Origin: JBBRZM01 sp963813635
GTDB taxonomy: Bacteria > Actinomycetota > Acidimicrobiia > IMCC26256 > JBBRZM01
Direction: 5' to 3'
Length of the DNA stretch: 64,000 bases
NCBI GenBank assembly: GCA_963813635.1
Contig: CAWEZO010000002.1
Span: 434,001-498,000 of the forward strand
A program made the translations under genes and the position numbers. The notes under the pieces were generated by a model. That model searched no databases. It was not told the DNA's origin and saw only the letters and a program-made list of their open reading frames with translations. Positions 25,791 to 34,162 of the stretch are shown here, in pieces; position 1 is the stretch's first letter, and each line of letters opens with the position of its first letter.

Positions 25791-27356
25791 GTGTCGCCGC
25801 CGGCCGCGGCGGTGCTCGTTGTCGACGATGACGAGAATGTCCGCGCGTATTTCATCCGCGTGCTCACACGGGCCGGATTCGACGTGGCCGAGGCGACGAA
25901 CGGTCGAGAGGCACTGACGGCGATCTGCGACGACCCGCCGGCCGTGGTCCTGCTCGACAATCGCATGCCGGGTGTCGACGGGCTCGACGTCGTCGCGCGG
26001 CTCCGCGCCGATCCGAGCACGACGACGCTTCCTGTGATCCTCGTCACCGGACAAGGTGAGATCGACGGGAGGGTCGGTGGACTCCAGGCCGGCGCCGACG
26101 ACTACATCATGAAGCCGGTGCATCCCGACGAGCTGGTGGCAAGGGTCCAGGCGCAGCTGCGTGGACGCGATGCCTGGCTCAAGACCGTCGAACGCAACTG
26201 GCACCAGCGCTCGGTCGTCGTCGAGGCGTTGTCGCGCGTCAGCGGCGTTGCCTCGGCCCGCGAGATCAGCTCCGTCATCTGCGACACGATCTACGCGCTG
26301 CCGACAATCGACTCGGTCGGTCTGATCAGCTTCGTCGGTGAAGAAGCATGCGTGCTTGCGGCCCGCGGCATCTCGAGTTGGCGGGTCGATGAGCCCGTGC
26401 CGGGCCGGCTCGCTCTCGCAGTGCGCCGGCTCGCGACGGAGGGCCCATGGACCGAGGAGCCAAAGTCCGTGGAGCGAGGACGAGACCGAGCCCCGTGGGC
26501 ATTCGTACCCTTGTGGGCACACGGCGAGCTGGTCGGCGTGCTCGCGCTGGGATCCGACGAGCGGCACCGCGCCGGGGCGCTCAACGGCCAGGCGCTGGCG
26601 ACCGCAATCGACCTCGCGCCCGCCGTCGCGGCCGCGCTCGGTCCCGCGCTCGGCTCGGCCGCCGACTTGAAAGCCGAGATCACACACGTCATCGCGTTGC
26701 ACGCGTTTCAGCCCGTCTTCCAGGCGGTCGTCGACCTGAACGACGGGTCGGAGCTCGGGTACGAGGCGCTCACCCGCTTCGACGACGGCGTGCAACCCGA
26801 CCTTCGGTTCACGGAAGCGGCTCGGCTCGGCGTCGGGATGGAGCTCGAGATCGCGACGCTCGAGTCGGCGATCGCGGCGGCCAACAGGCTTCCCGACGAC
26901 AGCTTCCTGAGCCTCAACGCTTCGCCGCAGCTGGTCCTCGAACACGAGCTCCTCGCGACGACGATCACCCGCTGCCCGCGTGACGTCGTGATCGAGATGA
27001 CCGAGCGTCACCGCGTTGACGACTACGACGCGGTGACGGAGTCGCTCGCCGCGTTGCCGGGCACAACACTCGCGGTCGATGATGCCGGCGCGGGCTACTC
27101 GAGCCTCCGACACATCCTCACGCTGCACCCGTCGTTCATCAAGCTCGACCTCACGTGGGTCCGCGACCTTGATCGCGACACCGCGCGCCAGGCCATCGTC
27201 GCCGGGCTCGCGCACTTCGCCGATCTCACGGACTCCCGCCTCATAGCGGAAGGCATCGAGACCCAAGCCGAGGCCGATGCCCTCCACGGCCTCGGGGTAC
27301 ACCTCGGCCAGGGCTATCTGTACGGCCGGCCGGCGCCCATCAGCCAGCCCACCTGA
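25791..27356 (+). CDS. REC-GAF-EAL response regulator, probable c-di-GMP phosphodiesterase
   Basis: A 521-residue protein: receiver domain (VLVVDDDENVR, VVLLDNRMPGVDG with the phospho-acceptor Asp, MKPVHPDEL), a GAF-like middle (residues ~150-285), and an EAL domain with YEALTRF, LNASPQLVL, VIEMTERHRVDD, VDDAGAGYSSLRHIL, FIKLDLTWVRD, IAEGIETQAEADAL and GQGYLYGRP. The metal-binding and catalytic positions look kept, so it should hydrolyse c-di-GMP when phosphorylated by the upstream kinase. GTG 25791 is chosen because it follows the kinase stop by 4 bp and precedes the conserved receiver start. No GGDEF protein or c-di-GMP receptor is seen in the window. Confidence 0.93.
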   Translation: MSPPAAAVLVVDDDENVRAYFIRVLTRAGFDVAEATNGREALTAICDDPPAVVLLDNRMPGVDGLDVVARLRADPSTTTLPVILVTGQGEIDGRVGGLQAGADDYIMKPVHPDELVARVQAQLRGRDAWLKTVERNWHQRSVVVEALSRVSGVASAREISSVICDTIYALPTIDSVGLISFVGEEACVLAARGISSWRVDEPVPGRLALAVRRLATEGPWTEEPKSVERGRDRAPWAFVPLWAHGELVGVLALGSDERHRAGALNGQALATAIDLAPAVAAALGPALGSAADLKAEITHVIALHAFQPVFQAVVDLNDGSELGYEALTRFDDGVQPDLRFTEAARLGVGMELEIATLESAIAAANRLPDDSFLSLNASPQLVLEHELLATTITRCPRDVVIEMTERHRVDDYDAVTESLAALPGTTLAVDDAGAGYSSLRHILTLHPSFIKLDLTWVRDLDRDTARQAIVAGLAHFADLTDSRLIAEGIETQAEADALHGLGVHLGQGYLYGRPAPISQPT

Positions 27357-27370
27357 CGTATCGGCTCCCA

Positions 27371-27416
27371 CGTTTGTGCGAAAGTGGCCCCTGGAGGGCA
27401 CGCTCAGTACCAAACG
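27371..27416. repeat. 46-bp palindromic repeat, copy 2
   Basis: Most diverged copy: begins CGTTTGTGCG and ends CCAAACG, with GTGGCCCCTGGAGGGCAC inside. It lies 14 bp after the EAL-protein stop, between convergent genes. Same length and position class as copies 1 and 3. Confidence 0.75.
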
Positions 27417-27482
27417 TTGAGATTGCATGCGCGGGACGACGGACCTGTGGCGCGACCCATAGCAGGCCGTGCGCGCGGTCGG

Positions 27483-29186
27483 TCAGCGGGCGCGGAGGAA
27501 CCAGCCCCGCGGGTCCCAGCGGCGCAACGCCATGATCTCCTCCGTGCCGGGCGCGCTGAGCTCGCGCACGACGGGAGCGACCTGGAGGGCCCACCCGCAC
27601 GCGGCCCGGGCCACGGCAATCCGCTCATCGAGCGACGCTCTGCCGGCGGGCACGGCCGTGAGCACGAGCTCGTCGTCCGTCGCGTCGTGCTCCCCCAGCT
27701 TCTCCAGCACGCCGAGATCTGTGACGACCGCTCGCACCGTGCGGCCCGGCGACGTGACGTAGCCACACTCGGACGGCGTGCGCGCCGGCGTGAGTGTGGC
27801 GACGACGACCGTTTCTGCCGCGACGCCGGCAACGTCGTTGCCACCACCGGATCCGACAAGGAATGGGCCGTCGGGCACCAGCGTCGAGTTGATGTTGCCG
27901 TGACGGTCGATCTGCGCACCGCCGAGACACGCGACCGTCGTCGTGCCGGGACCACCGACGAGCGCGCCGAGCACCATGCCGGCGTCCGCGAGCATCGACG
28001 ATCGGGGAAAGTTGCGATGGTTCAGCACGAAGGGGTCGGCCGGCGTCGGCTCGTAGCCCCACAACCCGATCTCTGCGGTGAGCTGCACGGCTGAGCCTTC
28101 GGCGCGCGCCTGCGCGACACCGAGCCATGCCGACAAGTTGGCGACGCCTGCGCCGGCGAGCACCGCGTCGGCGTCGAGCGCGACCACACGCTCGCGCAGG
28201 TGCCGCGCGCCCCAGACGGCCGCGAGCTCCCAGCGGTTGGGCGGCGAGTGGGTGTCGGGCGGAAATCGCTGCTCGTCCGCCTTCCACGAATCGGGCGCGG
28301 CCTTGTCGTGGAGCGCCGCGATGCGCTCGGGGCCGAGCCGCTCGAGCCAGTCGTCCTGCGTCTTCACGTCGAGCACCCACTCGTGAATCCACTCGTCGAA
28401 TGCGTCGCTCCGGCTCGCGGTGCGCACGTCGACCCAGAAGTCGTAGTCCTCCCCGTAGCCGTCGACCGGCAGGTCACCTGTGAACAGCCCGCCCGGATGC
28501 GCGCCGAGGGGCGCCTCGCACACTGCCAGCACCCGGTGCGCGGGGACCCGCACCAGATGCGACCACGCGCGCAGATCATCGACGACGCGCTCGACAGTGA
28601 CGATCGCCCCACGACGCGCCGCCAGCGCACCCCACACACCTTCGAGCAGCGGCGGGTGCAGCGCGACGTTGCCTTCGGTGTCGGCCACCGGTGCGTGGAG
28701 CAGGGCCACGTCGGGTGTGAGCGGCGCGAGCAGGCCAAGCTTCCCGTACGGCGAGTCGACTTCGCTGAACCCCTCATTGCCGGCCATCGACGATCCGGCG
28801 AGGGACCGGGTGACAACCGCGGGCAGACCGCGGGCCGCCGCTTCGAGCCGCTGCGAGAAGGTCAGGAACGACCAGTGCTCGACTTCCACCTCACCCCGCT
28901 CGTACGCGCCGGCGAAGATCGGGTTGGGCGTGAAGTTGGGGAACGTGTCACCCGAGTAGCCCGTGACAACCTTGCGCACGAGCCTGCCGCGAAAGAACAG
29001 GGTGCCCAAGCTCGACAGGCTGAGCATGACGAGCGTGAAGCCCGGGTCGCGGCCCCACCATTGCCGCACGACTTCGCGCGCCGCGGCCGTCCAACGGGTG
29101 TGGCCGACCATGACGTGCAGGGTGTCGCCGGCGTGTACGTGCTGGGCAACCGCGTCGGCGAGCGACGCGCGTTTGTCGACCGTCAC
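27483..29186 (-). CDS. Fused alpha-beta class I CoA-transferase
   Basis: A 567-residue protein holding both subunits of a family I CoA-transferase in one chain. The alpha part starts VTVDKRASLADAVAQHV and contains FRGRLVRKVVTGYSGD and a long GGNEGFSEVDSPYGKLG-type segment (NEGFSEVDSPYGKLGLL). The beta part contains ALDADAVLAGAGVANLSA, LTAEIGLWGYEP (position of the catalytic Glu in glutaconate CoA-transferases), and LGGAQIDRHGNINSTLV. The GTG start at 29186 overlaps the upstream acyl-CoA dehydrogenase stop (GTGA). Relatives include IpdAB of steroid ring degradation, a hydrolase; whether this is transferase or hydrolase is open. Confidence 0.85.
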   Translation of the reverse strand: MTVDKRASLADAVAQHVHAGDTLHVMVGHTRWTAAAREVVRQWWGRDPGFTLVMLSLSSLGTLFFRGRLVRKVVTGYSGDTFPNFTPNPIFAGAYERGEVEVEHWSFLTFSQRLEAAARGLPAVVTRSLAGSSMAGNEGFSEVDSPYGKLGLLAPLTPDVALLHAPVADTEGNVALHPPLLEGVWGALAARRGAIVTVERVVDDLRAWSHLVRVPAHRVLAVCEAPLGAHPGGLFTGDLPVDGYGEDYDFWVDVRTASRSDAFDEWIHEWVLDVKTQDDWLERLGPERIAALHDKAAPDSWKADEQRFPPDTHSPPNRWELAAVWGARHLRERVVALDADAVLAGAGVANLSAWLGVAQARAEGSAVQLTAEIGLWGYEPTPADPFVLNHRNFPRSSMLADAGMVLGALVGGPGTTTVACLGGAQIDRHGNINSTLVPDGPFLVGSGGGNDVAGVAAETVVVATLTPARTPSECGYVTSPGRTVRAVVTDLGVLEKLGEHDATDDELVLTAVPAGRASLDERIAVARAACGWALQVAPVVRELSAPGTEEIMALRRWDPRGWFLRAR

Positions 29187-30278
29187 ACCGCGTCGAGCAG
29201 GAGATCGGCGAGACGCCCGCGCTGGTAGCCCTGGTAGCCGAGCAGCAGGTCGTTGACTTTCGCCCGCTTGTAATAGAAGTGCGCCTCGCAATCCCACGTG
29301 AAGCCCACGCCGCCGTGAATCTGGATGTCTTCACCCGAGATGAACACCGCAGCCTCGGCGACGAAGCCCTTCGTCATGGCCGCCGCACGTTCGCGTGCCG
29401 GATCGTCGACATCGGAGGTCCACGCCGCGTAGTGCGTACCCACACGGGCCAGCTCGAGGCGATGCAGCATGTCGACGGCCTTGTGACGAATGGCTTGGAA
29501 CTTCGCTAAGGGCCGGTCGAACTGCACCCGTACCTTCGCGTACTCCACGCCGAGGTGGAGCGCGGCTTCCGAAGCACCAATGAGCTCGGCACAGAGCGCG
29601 ATCGCCGCGTCGTCGACGACCCGACGCCAGATCGCGGTGTGATCGCCGCGCGGGCCGATCGGCACGACGCGGCGTTCGGCGAGCTCGAGCACGCGCGAGC
29701 TTGCGGGTGGGATCCATCGCCGGCTGGAGCTCGGCGCGTGGCGACTCCAGCAGAAACGAGCCCAGGCCCTCCTCGGTGCGGGCGACCACGATTGCCCAAT
29801 CGGCGGTATGGCCGTCGAGCACGACCGGCTTCAGCCCGGTGACGACCCAGTCGGCACCCTTGCGCCGCACGCGGGTGCGTACTCGCGCGATCGGATCGCC
29901 GTGCCCGAGCTCTTCGAGCGCCACCGTGCCGCGCAGCTCGCCTGCTGCGAGCTGTTCGAGCAGCTCCGTCGCGCCCAGCGCACGCGCCGCGAGCGTGGCG
30001 AACACTGCCGACGAGAAGAACGGGCCGGGAAACGGCAGGCGGCCCATCTCCTCGAGCACGACCACCATGTCGACCAGGCCGAGACCGAGGCCACCCGCGG
30101 CTTCGGGTATGAGCAGGCCCGGCCAACCCATCTCGGCGAGGTGTGCCCACAGCTCGTCGGTGACGCCGCGGTCGTCTTCGGCCATGGCACGCACGTACGC
30201 GCCGGGCGCTTCGTCGGCGAGAAAGCCGCGCACTGTCTCGCGCAACGCCTGCTGGTCATCGCTGAACGTGAAATCCAC
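29183..30278 (-). CDS. Acyl-CoA dehydrogenase, frameshifted
   Basis: Composite acyl-CoA dehydrogenase of about 365 residues. From GTG 30278 it reads VDFTFSDDQQALRETVRGF, LLIPEAAGGLGLGLVDM, VVTGLKPVVLDGHTADW to AMDPTRKLA; the rest reads in another frame as RVLELAERRVVPIGPRGD, YAKVRVQFDRPLAKFQAIRH, IQIHGGVGFTWDCEAHFYY and ends at 29183. A one-base deletion near 29698 (CTCGCGCGTGCTC on the coding strand) joins them. Similar in style to the gene at 6495-7583. Coupled by GTGA overlap to the fused CoA-transferase, so the two form an operon. Confidence 0.85.
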
Positions 30279-30734
30279 TGCCGGGGCCCTTCTGCGGCTC
30301 GCAGCGGATGTTACCGACGCGCTGCGCACACGGCCAGGCGCAAAACGCGTTTGCCGGAGTGGTGAAGGATCCGGCCACCCACGCGGATCCGAGCAAGTTT
30401 GCGGCGGCAGCCCAGCCGTCAATCGACGGGATGAAGCACGCGGCCGCCGAGATGGGCACGCTCTCCGACAAGACGGGCAACGCACATTCGATTGCGACCA
30501 CCACGTGGGAGGCCGCGACCGGAGGGGTGAGCGCCGCGGACAAGCTCGGCGCGGCGGTCACCGCAGGTGATAGCGGCGCATCGACGGCGCGAACACCGAC
30601 GGCGAGAACTCTCGAGTGGAGAACAACAAGCAGCTCCACGCGTGGAACGCAATGTGACCACCTGACGAATCGGCGCAGAGCGAGCGTGACGCCGGCGTTC
30701 GTCCCCGTCGCTGCTCGCCACTATCCTCCGGCCG
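30279..30734 (+). other. Intergenic region with a possible gene fragment
   Basis: A 456-bp gap between divergent acyl-CoA dehydrogenase genes. A plus-strand frame from about 30340 to 30590 reads QNAFAGVVKDPATHADPSKF, AAAAQPSIDGMKHAAAEM and GTLSDKTGNAHSIATTTWEA, with protein-like composition, but it lacks a convincing start, signal peptide or family and degenerates after GAAVTAGD. It may be the remnant of a small exported protein. The right end must hold the promoter of the gene at 30735. Confidence 0.3.
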
Positions 30735-31943
30735 ATGGACTTCGCCTACACGCCTGAAGACGAGGCGTTTCGCGACGAGCTGCGGGCGTGGCTCGACGAG
30801 AACCTGCCGAAGTTCCTCGCCGACTGGGGCGGCGACGAAGATCCCGGCGGGGGCCGGCAAGCGGGGATCGCGCGCAGCCAGGAGCGTCGCAAAGACTGGC
30901 AGCGCCGTCTCAACGACGGCCGCTGGGCCGCGATCAACTGGCCGAAATCGTGGGGCGGGCGCGAAGCCACGCCGGTACAGAACGTCCTGTACTCGGAGGA
31001 GACCGCGCGCGTCCGCTCGCCGGGGATCTACAACCCCAACGGCATCTGGCAGATCGGCCCGATGATCATCGCGTGGGGTACCGAGGAGCAGCAGCAACGG
31101 TGGCTGCCCGGCATCCTCTCGGCCGAGGAGCACTGGTGTCAGGGCTTCAGCGAGCCGGAAGCCGGTTCCGACCTCGCCAACCTTCGCACCACCGCGATCC
31201 GCGACGGCGACGAGTACGTCGTCAACGGCCAGAAGATCTGGATCTCCACCGCGCATCTCGCGCATTGGGGGTTGTTCCTCTTCCGCACCGATCCCACGTC
31301 GATCGAGCGCGGCGCGAAGCACGAGGGCATTACCGCGTTCATCATCGACATGCGCACGCCCGGCATCGAGTGCCGGCCGATCCGCGACATCGTCGGCGAC
31401 GAGATGTTCAACGAGGTGTGGTTCACCGACGTGCACATCCCGGCCGACTGCCGCCTCGGCGACGAGGGCGCGGGCTGGCAGGTCGCGATGGGCACGCTCG
31501 GCCGCGAACGCGTCGGCACGGCCGGCCTGGCGATCACGATGGCAAACGATCTGCAGGCGATGATCTCCGCCGCGCGTGCAACGAATCCGGATTCTTTGCG
31601 CGATCCGGAGATCCGCGATCGCATCGCACGGGCGTGGACCGACATCGAGCTCACCAAGCTGCTCAACTACCGGGCGCTCACGAAGATCATCAAGGGCGAG
31701 AAGAACTGGCCCGAGGTGCCGCTCGCGAAGCTGCAGTGGTCGCATCTCGCGCAGACGCTCGCGGAGCTGGCCGTCGACATGTTGGGCCCCGCCGGGCTCC
31801 TGCTGCGCGGCGCGAACGACGCCGTCGACGGCGGGAGCTGGACGCGCCTCTACTCGTTTCAGCGCTACACGTCGATCGGCGCGGGCGCGACCGAGGTGCA
31901 GAAGAACATCATCGCTGACCGCGCGCTGCTGCCCCGCAAGTAG
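30735..31943 (+). CDS. Acyl-CoA dehydrogenase
   Basis: A 402-residue acyl-CoA dehydrogenase with intact frame. Seen: MDFAYTPEDEAFRDELRAWL, INWPKSWGGREATPVQ, CQGFSEPEAGSDLANLR, VNGQKIWISTAHLAHWG, FNEVWFTDVHIPADCRLG, LGPAGLLLRGANDAVDG, and the end FQRYTSIGAGATEVQKNIIA. The GAGATE sequence replaces the EGT base of the classic enzymes, as in its neighbours at 3655 and 17796, to which it is more alike than to the short type at 6495. The following LLM oxidoreductase starts within the stop codon (TAGTG), so the two are coupled. Confidence 0.95.
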   Translation: MDFAYTPEDEAFRDELRAWLDENLPKFLADWGGDEDPGGGRQAGIARSQERRKDWQRRLNDGRWAAINWPKSWGGREATPVQNVLYSEETARVRSPGIYNPNGIWQIGPMIIAWGTEEQQQRWLPGILSAEEHWCQGFSEPEAGSDLANLRTTAIRDGDEYVVNGQKIWISTAHLAHWGLFLFRTDPTSIERGAKHEGITAFIIDMRTPGIECRPIRDIVGDEMFNEVWFTDVHIPADCRLGDEGAGWQVAMGTLGRERVGTAGLAITMANDLQAMISAARATNPDSLRDPEIRDRIARAWTDIELTKLLNYRALTKIIKGEKNWPEVPLAKLQWSHLAQTLAELAVDMLGPAGLLLRGANDAVDGGSWTRLYSFQRYTSIGAGATEVQKNIIADRALLPRK

Positions 31944-32839
31944 TGCCGGGGATGCGTCTCGGCGTCATCACGCCCGTCTTGTTCCGCCTTCCGGGCGCGC
32001 ACGCGCGCTGGGAGGAGACCGCTTCGTTCGACGACGTCGTGCGCGTCGTGCAAGAGGCCGAGCGGCTCGGGTACCACCATGTCACCTGCGGCGAGCACGT
32101 CGCGGTCCCACGTGACGTCGCCGAGGTGCGGGGCGCGACGTACTGGGATCCGCTGGCGACATTCGGCTATCTCGCGGCGCGCACCGCGACGATTCGGTTC
32201 GCGACGCACGTCCTCGTGCTCGGCTATCACCATCCCCTCGACATCGCGAAGCGCTACGGCACGCTCGACCGGGTGAGCGGTGGCCGCTTGATCCTCGGTG
32301 TCGGCGTCGGGTCGCTCGAAGAGGAGTTCGCGCTCCTCGGCGCTGTCTTTGAAGACCGCGGTGACCGGGCCGACGACGCGCTCCGAGCGCTCCGGGCATC
32401 GCTCTCACAGCTCGAGCCCGAGTACCACGGCTCGCACTACGACTACTCCGGGTTGTTGGTCGATCCACCCACGCTCCAGCCTCGGGTGCCGATCTGGGTA
32501 GGTGGGCGCACGGCGCGTTCGTTGCGGCGCGCCGTCGAGCTGGCCGATGGCTGGGCGCCGTTCGGACTGCGGCGCGAGGAGCTCGCAACGATGATCACGG
32601 CCGCGCGCGAGACAGACACGTGGGCGCGACGCGACCAGTCGGACGCGCCGCCGTTCGAATTCGTCGTGCAGAACGAGCGACCATTCGATCCGTCCACGGA
32701 GCCCGAACGCGCGCGCGACGCCGTCGCGAGATTGCAGGATGCGGGTGCGACGATGATCAACGTACGGTTCGTGCACCGCTCCGTCGACCACTACTGCGAT
32801 CAGCTCGCGGCCATGGCCGGCGTGGTGGCGGAGCTCTGA
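31943..32839 (+). CDS. LLM-class flavin/F420-dependent oxidoreductase
   Basis: A luciferase-like monooxygenase-fold TIM barrel of 298 residues (GTG 31943) or 295 (ATG 31952). Seen: MRLGVITPVLFRLPGAHAR, GEHVAVPRD, VLVLGYHHPLDIAKRYGTLD, SGGRLILGVGVGSLEEEFALLG, and PTLQPRVPIWVGGRT, the last two being hallmarks of F420-dependent actinobacterial members. Role in the cluster would be a hydride transfer to or from a catabolic intermediate; the choice of F420 over FMN is from family knowledge, not shown. Translationally coupled to the acyl-CoA dehydrogenase; convergent with a thiolase across palindromic repeat copy 3. Confidence 0.9.
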   Translation: MPGMRLGVITPVLFRLPGAHARWEETASFDDVVRVVQEAERLGYHHVTCGEHVAVPRDVAEVRGATYWDPLATFGYLAARTATIRFATHVLVLGYHHPLDIAKRYGTLDRVSGGRLILGVGVGSLEEEFALLGAVFEDRGDRADDALRALRASLSQLEPEYHGSHYDYSGLLVDPPTLQPRVPIWVGGRTARSLRRAVELADGWAPFGLRREELATMITAARETDTWARRDQSDAPPFEFVVQNERPFDPSTEPERARDAVARLQDAGATMINVRFVHRSVDHYCDQLAAMAGVVAEL

Positions 32840-32871
32840 GGACTCACCCGAGGGCAGCCGCGCCAACCCGG

Positions 32872-32917
32872 CGTTTGTGCAATCAGGGCCCCTATAGGGG
32901 GCCCGATTGCACAAACG
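32872..32917. repeat. 46-bp palindromic repeat, copy 3 (most perfect)
   Basis: Left arm CGTTTGTGCAATC, right arm GATTGCACAAACG, core GGGCCCCTATAGGGGGCCC: nearly a full 21-bp stem around a TATA centre. It sits between convergent genes, 32 bp after the LLM gene and 1 bp before the thiolase stop codon. No T-tract follows on either strand, so if it terminates transcription it is of the I-shaped, actinobacterial kind. Confidence 0.9.
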
Positions 32918-32918
32918 G

Positions 32919-34103
32919 TTAGAGGCGTTCGATCACGGTGGCGTTGGCTTGGCCACCGCCTTCACACATGGTTTGGAAGCCGTAGCGGCCGCCGGTGGCT
33001 TCGAGGTGGTTGAGCAGTGTGGTCATGAGGCGCACGCCGCTCGCGCCCAACGGATGGCCGATCGCGATTGCGCCGCCGCGTGGGTTGAACTTCGCGGGAT
33101 CGGGCTTGAACTCCTTGGCCCACATGAGCGCGATGGCGGCGAACGCTTCGTTGCACTCAATGCCGTCGAACTCGTCGATCTTCATCCCGGTGCGCTCGAG
33201 CAACTTGCGGGTAACGGGGTTGGGCGCCGACAGCACGAGCACCGGATCGTCGGCGAGCACCGCGAAGTGCACGAAGCGCGCCCGGACCGGCAACCCGAGG
33301 CGTTCGGCGGTGGAGCGATCCGCGATCAACATCGCCGACGCGCCGTCGCTCATCTGCGACGCGTTCCCCGCCGTGATCTGCGGTGCCGGCTGCTCGGCCG
33401 ACTCCCACGCGGGTGGGAGCGCACCGAGCGATTCCATCGTGCCGCCCGGCCGGATGCCCTCGTCGGTCTTGAGCATCTCGCCGGTGAGACCGCCCTCGTC
33501 GTCTTTCAGCGGGACAGGAATGATCTCGTTCGCGAAGAAGTCGTTGTTGGTGTTCACGAGGGCGCGGCGGTGGCTTTCCAATGCGAAGGCATCCATGTCG
33601 GCGCGCGTGATCCCGAAGCGGTCGGCGAGCACTTGCGCGACCCAGAACTGGATGCCGAGCGTGTTGCCGGTCTCGGCCATGAAATCGGGGCTGAACGGGC
33701 CGACACCTCCGCGCGCATTCGTGGACATCGGTGCACGGGTCATCGACTCGACGCCACAGGCGATCGCCAGGTCGTACGCGCCGGCCATCACGCCCTGGGC
33801 GACGAAGTGCGCCGCCTGCTGCGACGAGCCGCACTGACGGTCGACCGTGGTCGCCGGCACGTGCCACGGCAGCCCCGCCGCGACCCACGCGTTGCGCGTG
33901 ACGTTGCATCCCTGCTCGCCCGACTGGGTGACGCAACCGCCGACGACGTCGTCGATGAGCGCGGGATCGACGTCGTTGCGCTCGAGCAGCGACTTCAGCG
34001 TGAACCCGAGCAGGTCGGTGGGGTGCCACGGGGCGAGCGCGCCCTTGCGCTTGCCGATCGCGGTGCGGGCGGTATCGACGATGACGGCTTCACGAACTTC
34101 CAT
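32919..34103 (-). CDS. Acetyl-CoA C-acyltransferase (thiolase)
   Basis: A 394-residue thiolase with all catalytic features: nucleophile Cys in TTVDRQCGSSQQAAH, NEAFAA, the general-base His in AIGHPLGASG, and the second Cys in MCEGGGQANA. It cleaves 3-ketoacyl-CoA (or condenses acetyl-CoA) in the cytoplasm. Starts at ATG 34103 (MEVREAVIVDTARTAIGK). It faces the fused EtfBA gene divergently with 59 bp between starts, so both may share a promoter region. Unlike the SCP2-type gene at 22322, all active-site residues are kept. Confidence 0.96.
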   Translation of the reverse strand: MEVREAVIVDTARTAIGKRKGALAPWHPTDLLGFTLKSLLERNDVDPALIDDVVGGCVTQSGEQGCNVTRNAWVAAGLPWHVPATTVDRQCGSSQQAAHFVAQGVMAGAYDLAIACGVESMTRAPMSTNARGGVGPFSPDFMAETGNTLGIQFWVAQVLADRFGITRADMDAFALESHRRALVNTNNDFFANEIIPVPLKDDEGGLTGEMLKTDEGIRPGGTMESLGALPPAWESAEQPAPQITAGNASQMSDGASAMLIADRSTAERLGLPVRARFVHFAVLADDPVLVLSAPNPVTRKLLERTGMKIDEFDGIECNEAFAAIALMWAKEFKPDPAKFNPRGGAIAIGHPLGASGVRLMTTLLNHLEATGGRYGFQTMCEGGGQANATVIERL

Positions 34104-34162
34104 GTTGCGTCATCGTAGCCAGGTCGTCGTTGCGTGCCTCCCCCGGTACGATGACGAGACTC

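Noticed and set aside
30330..30360. Near-palindrome GCAAAACGCGTTTGC as another copy of the 46-bp repeat
   Set aside because: It is shorter, lacks the CCCCTATAGGGG core and the CGTTTGTGC boundary.
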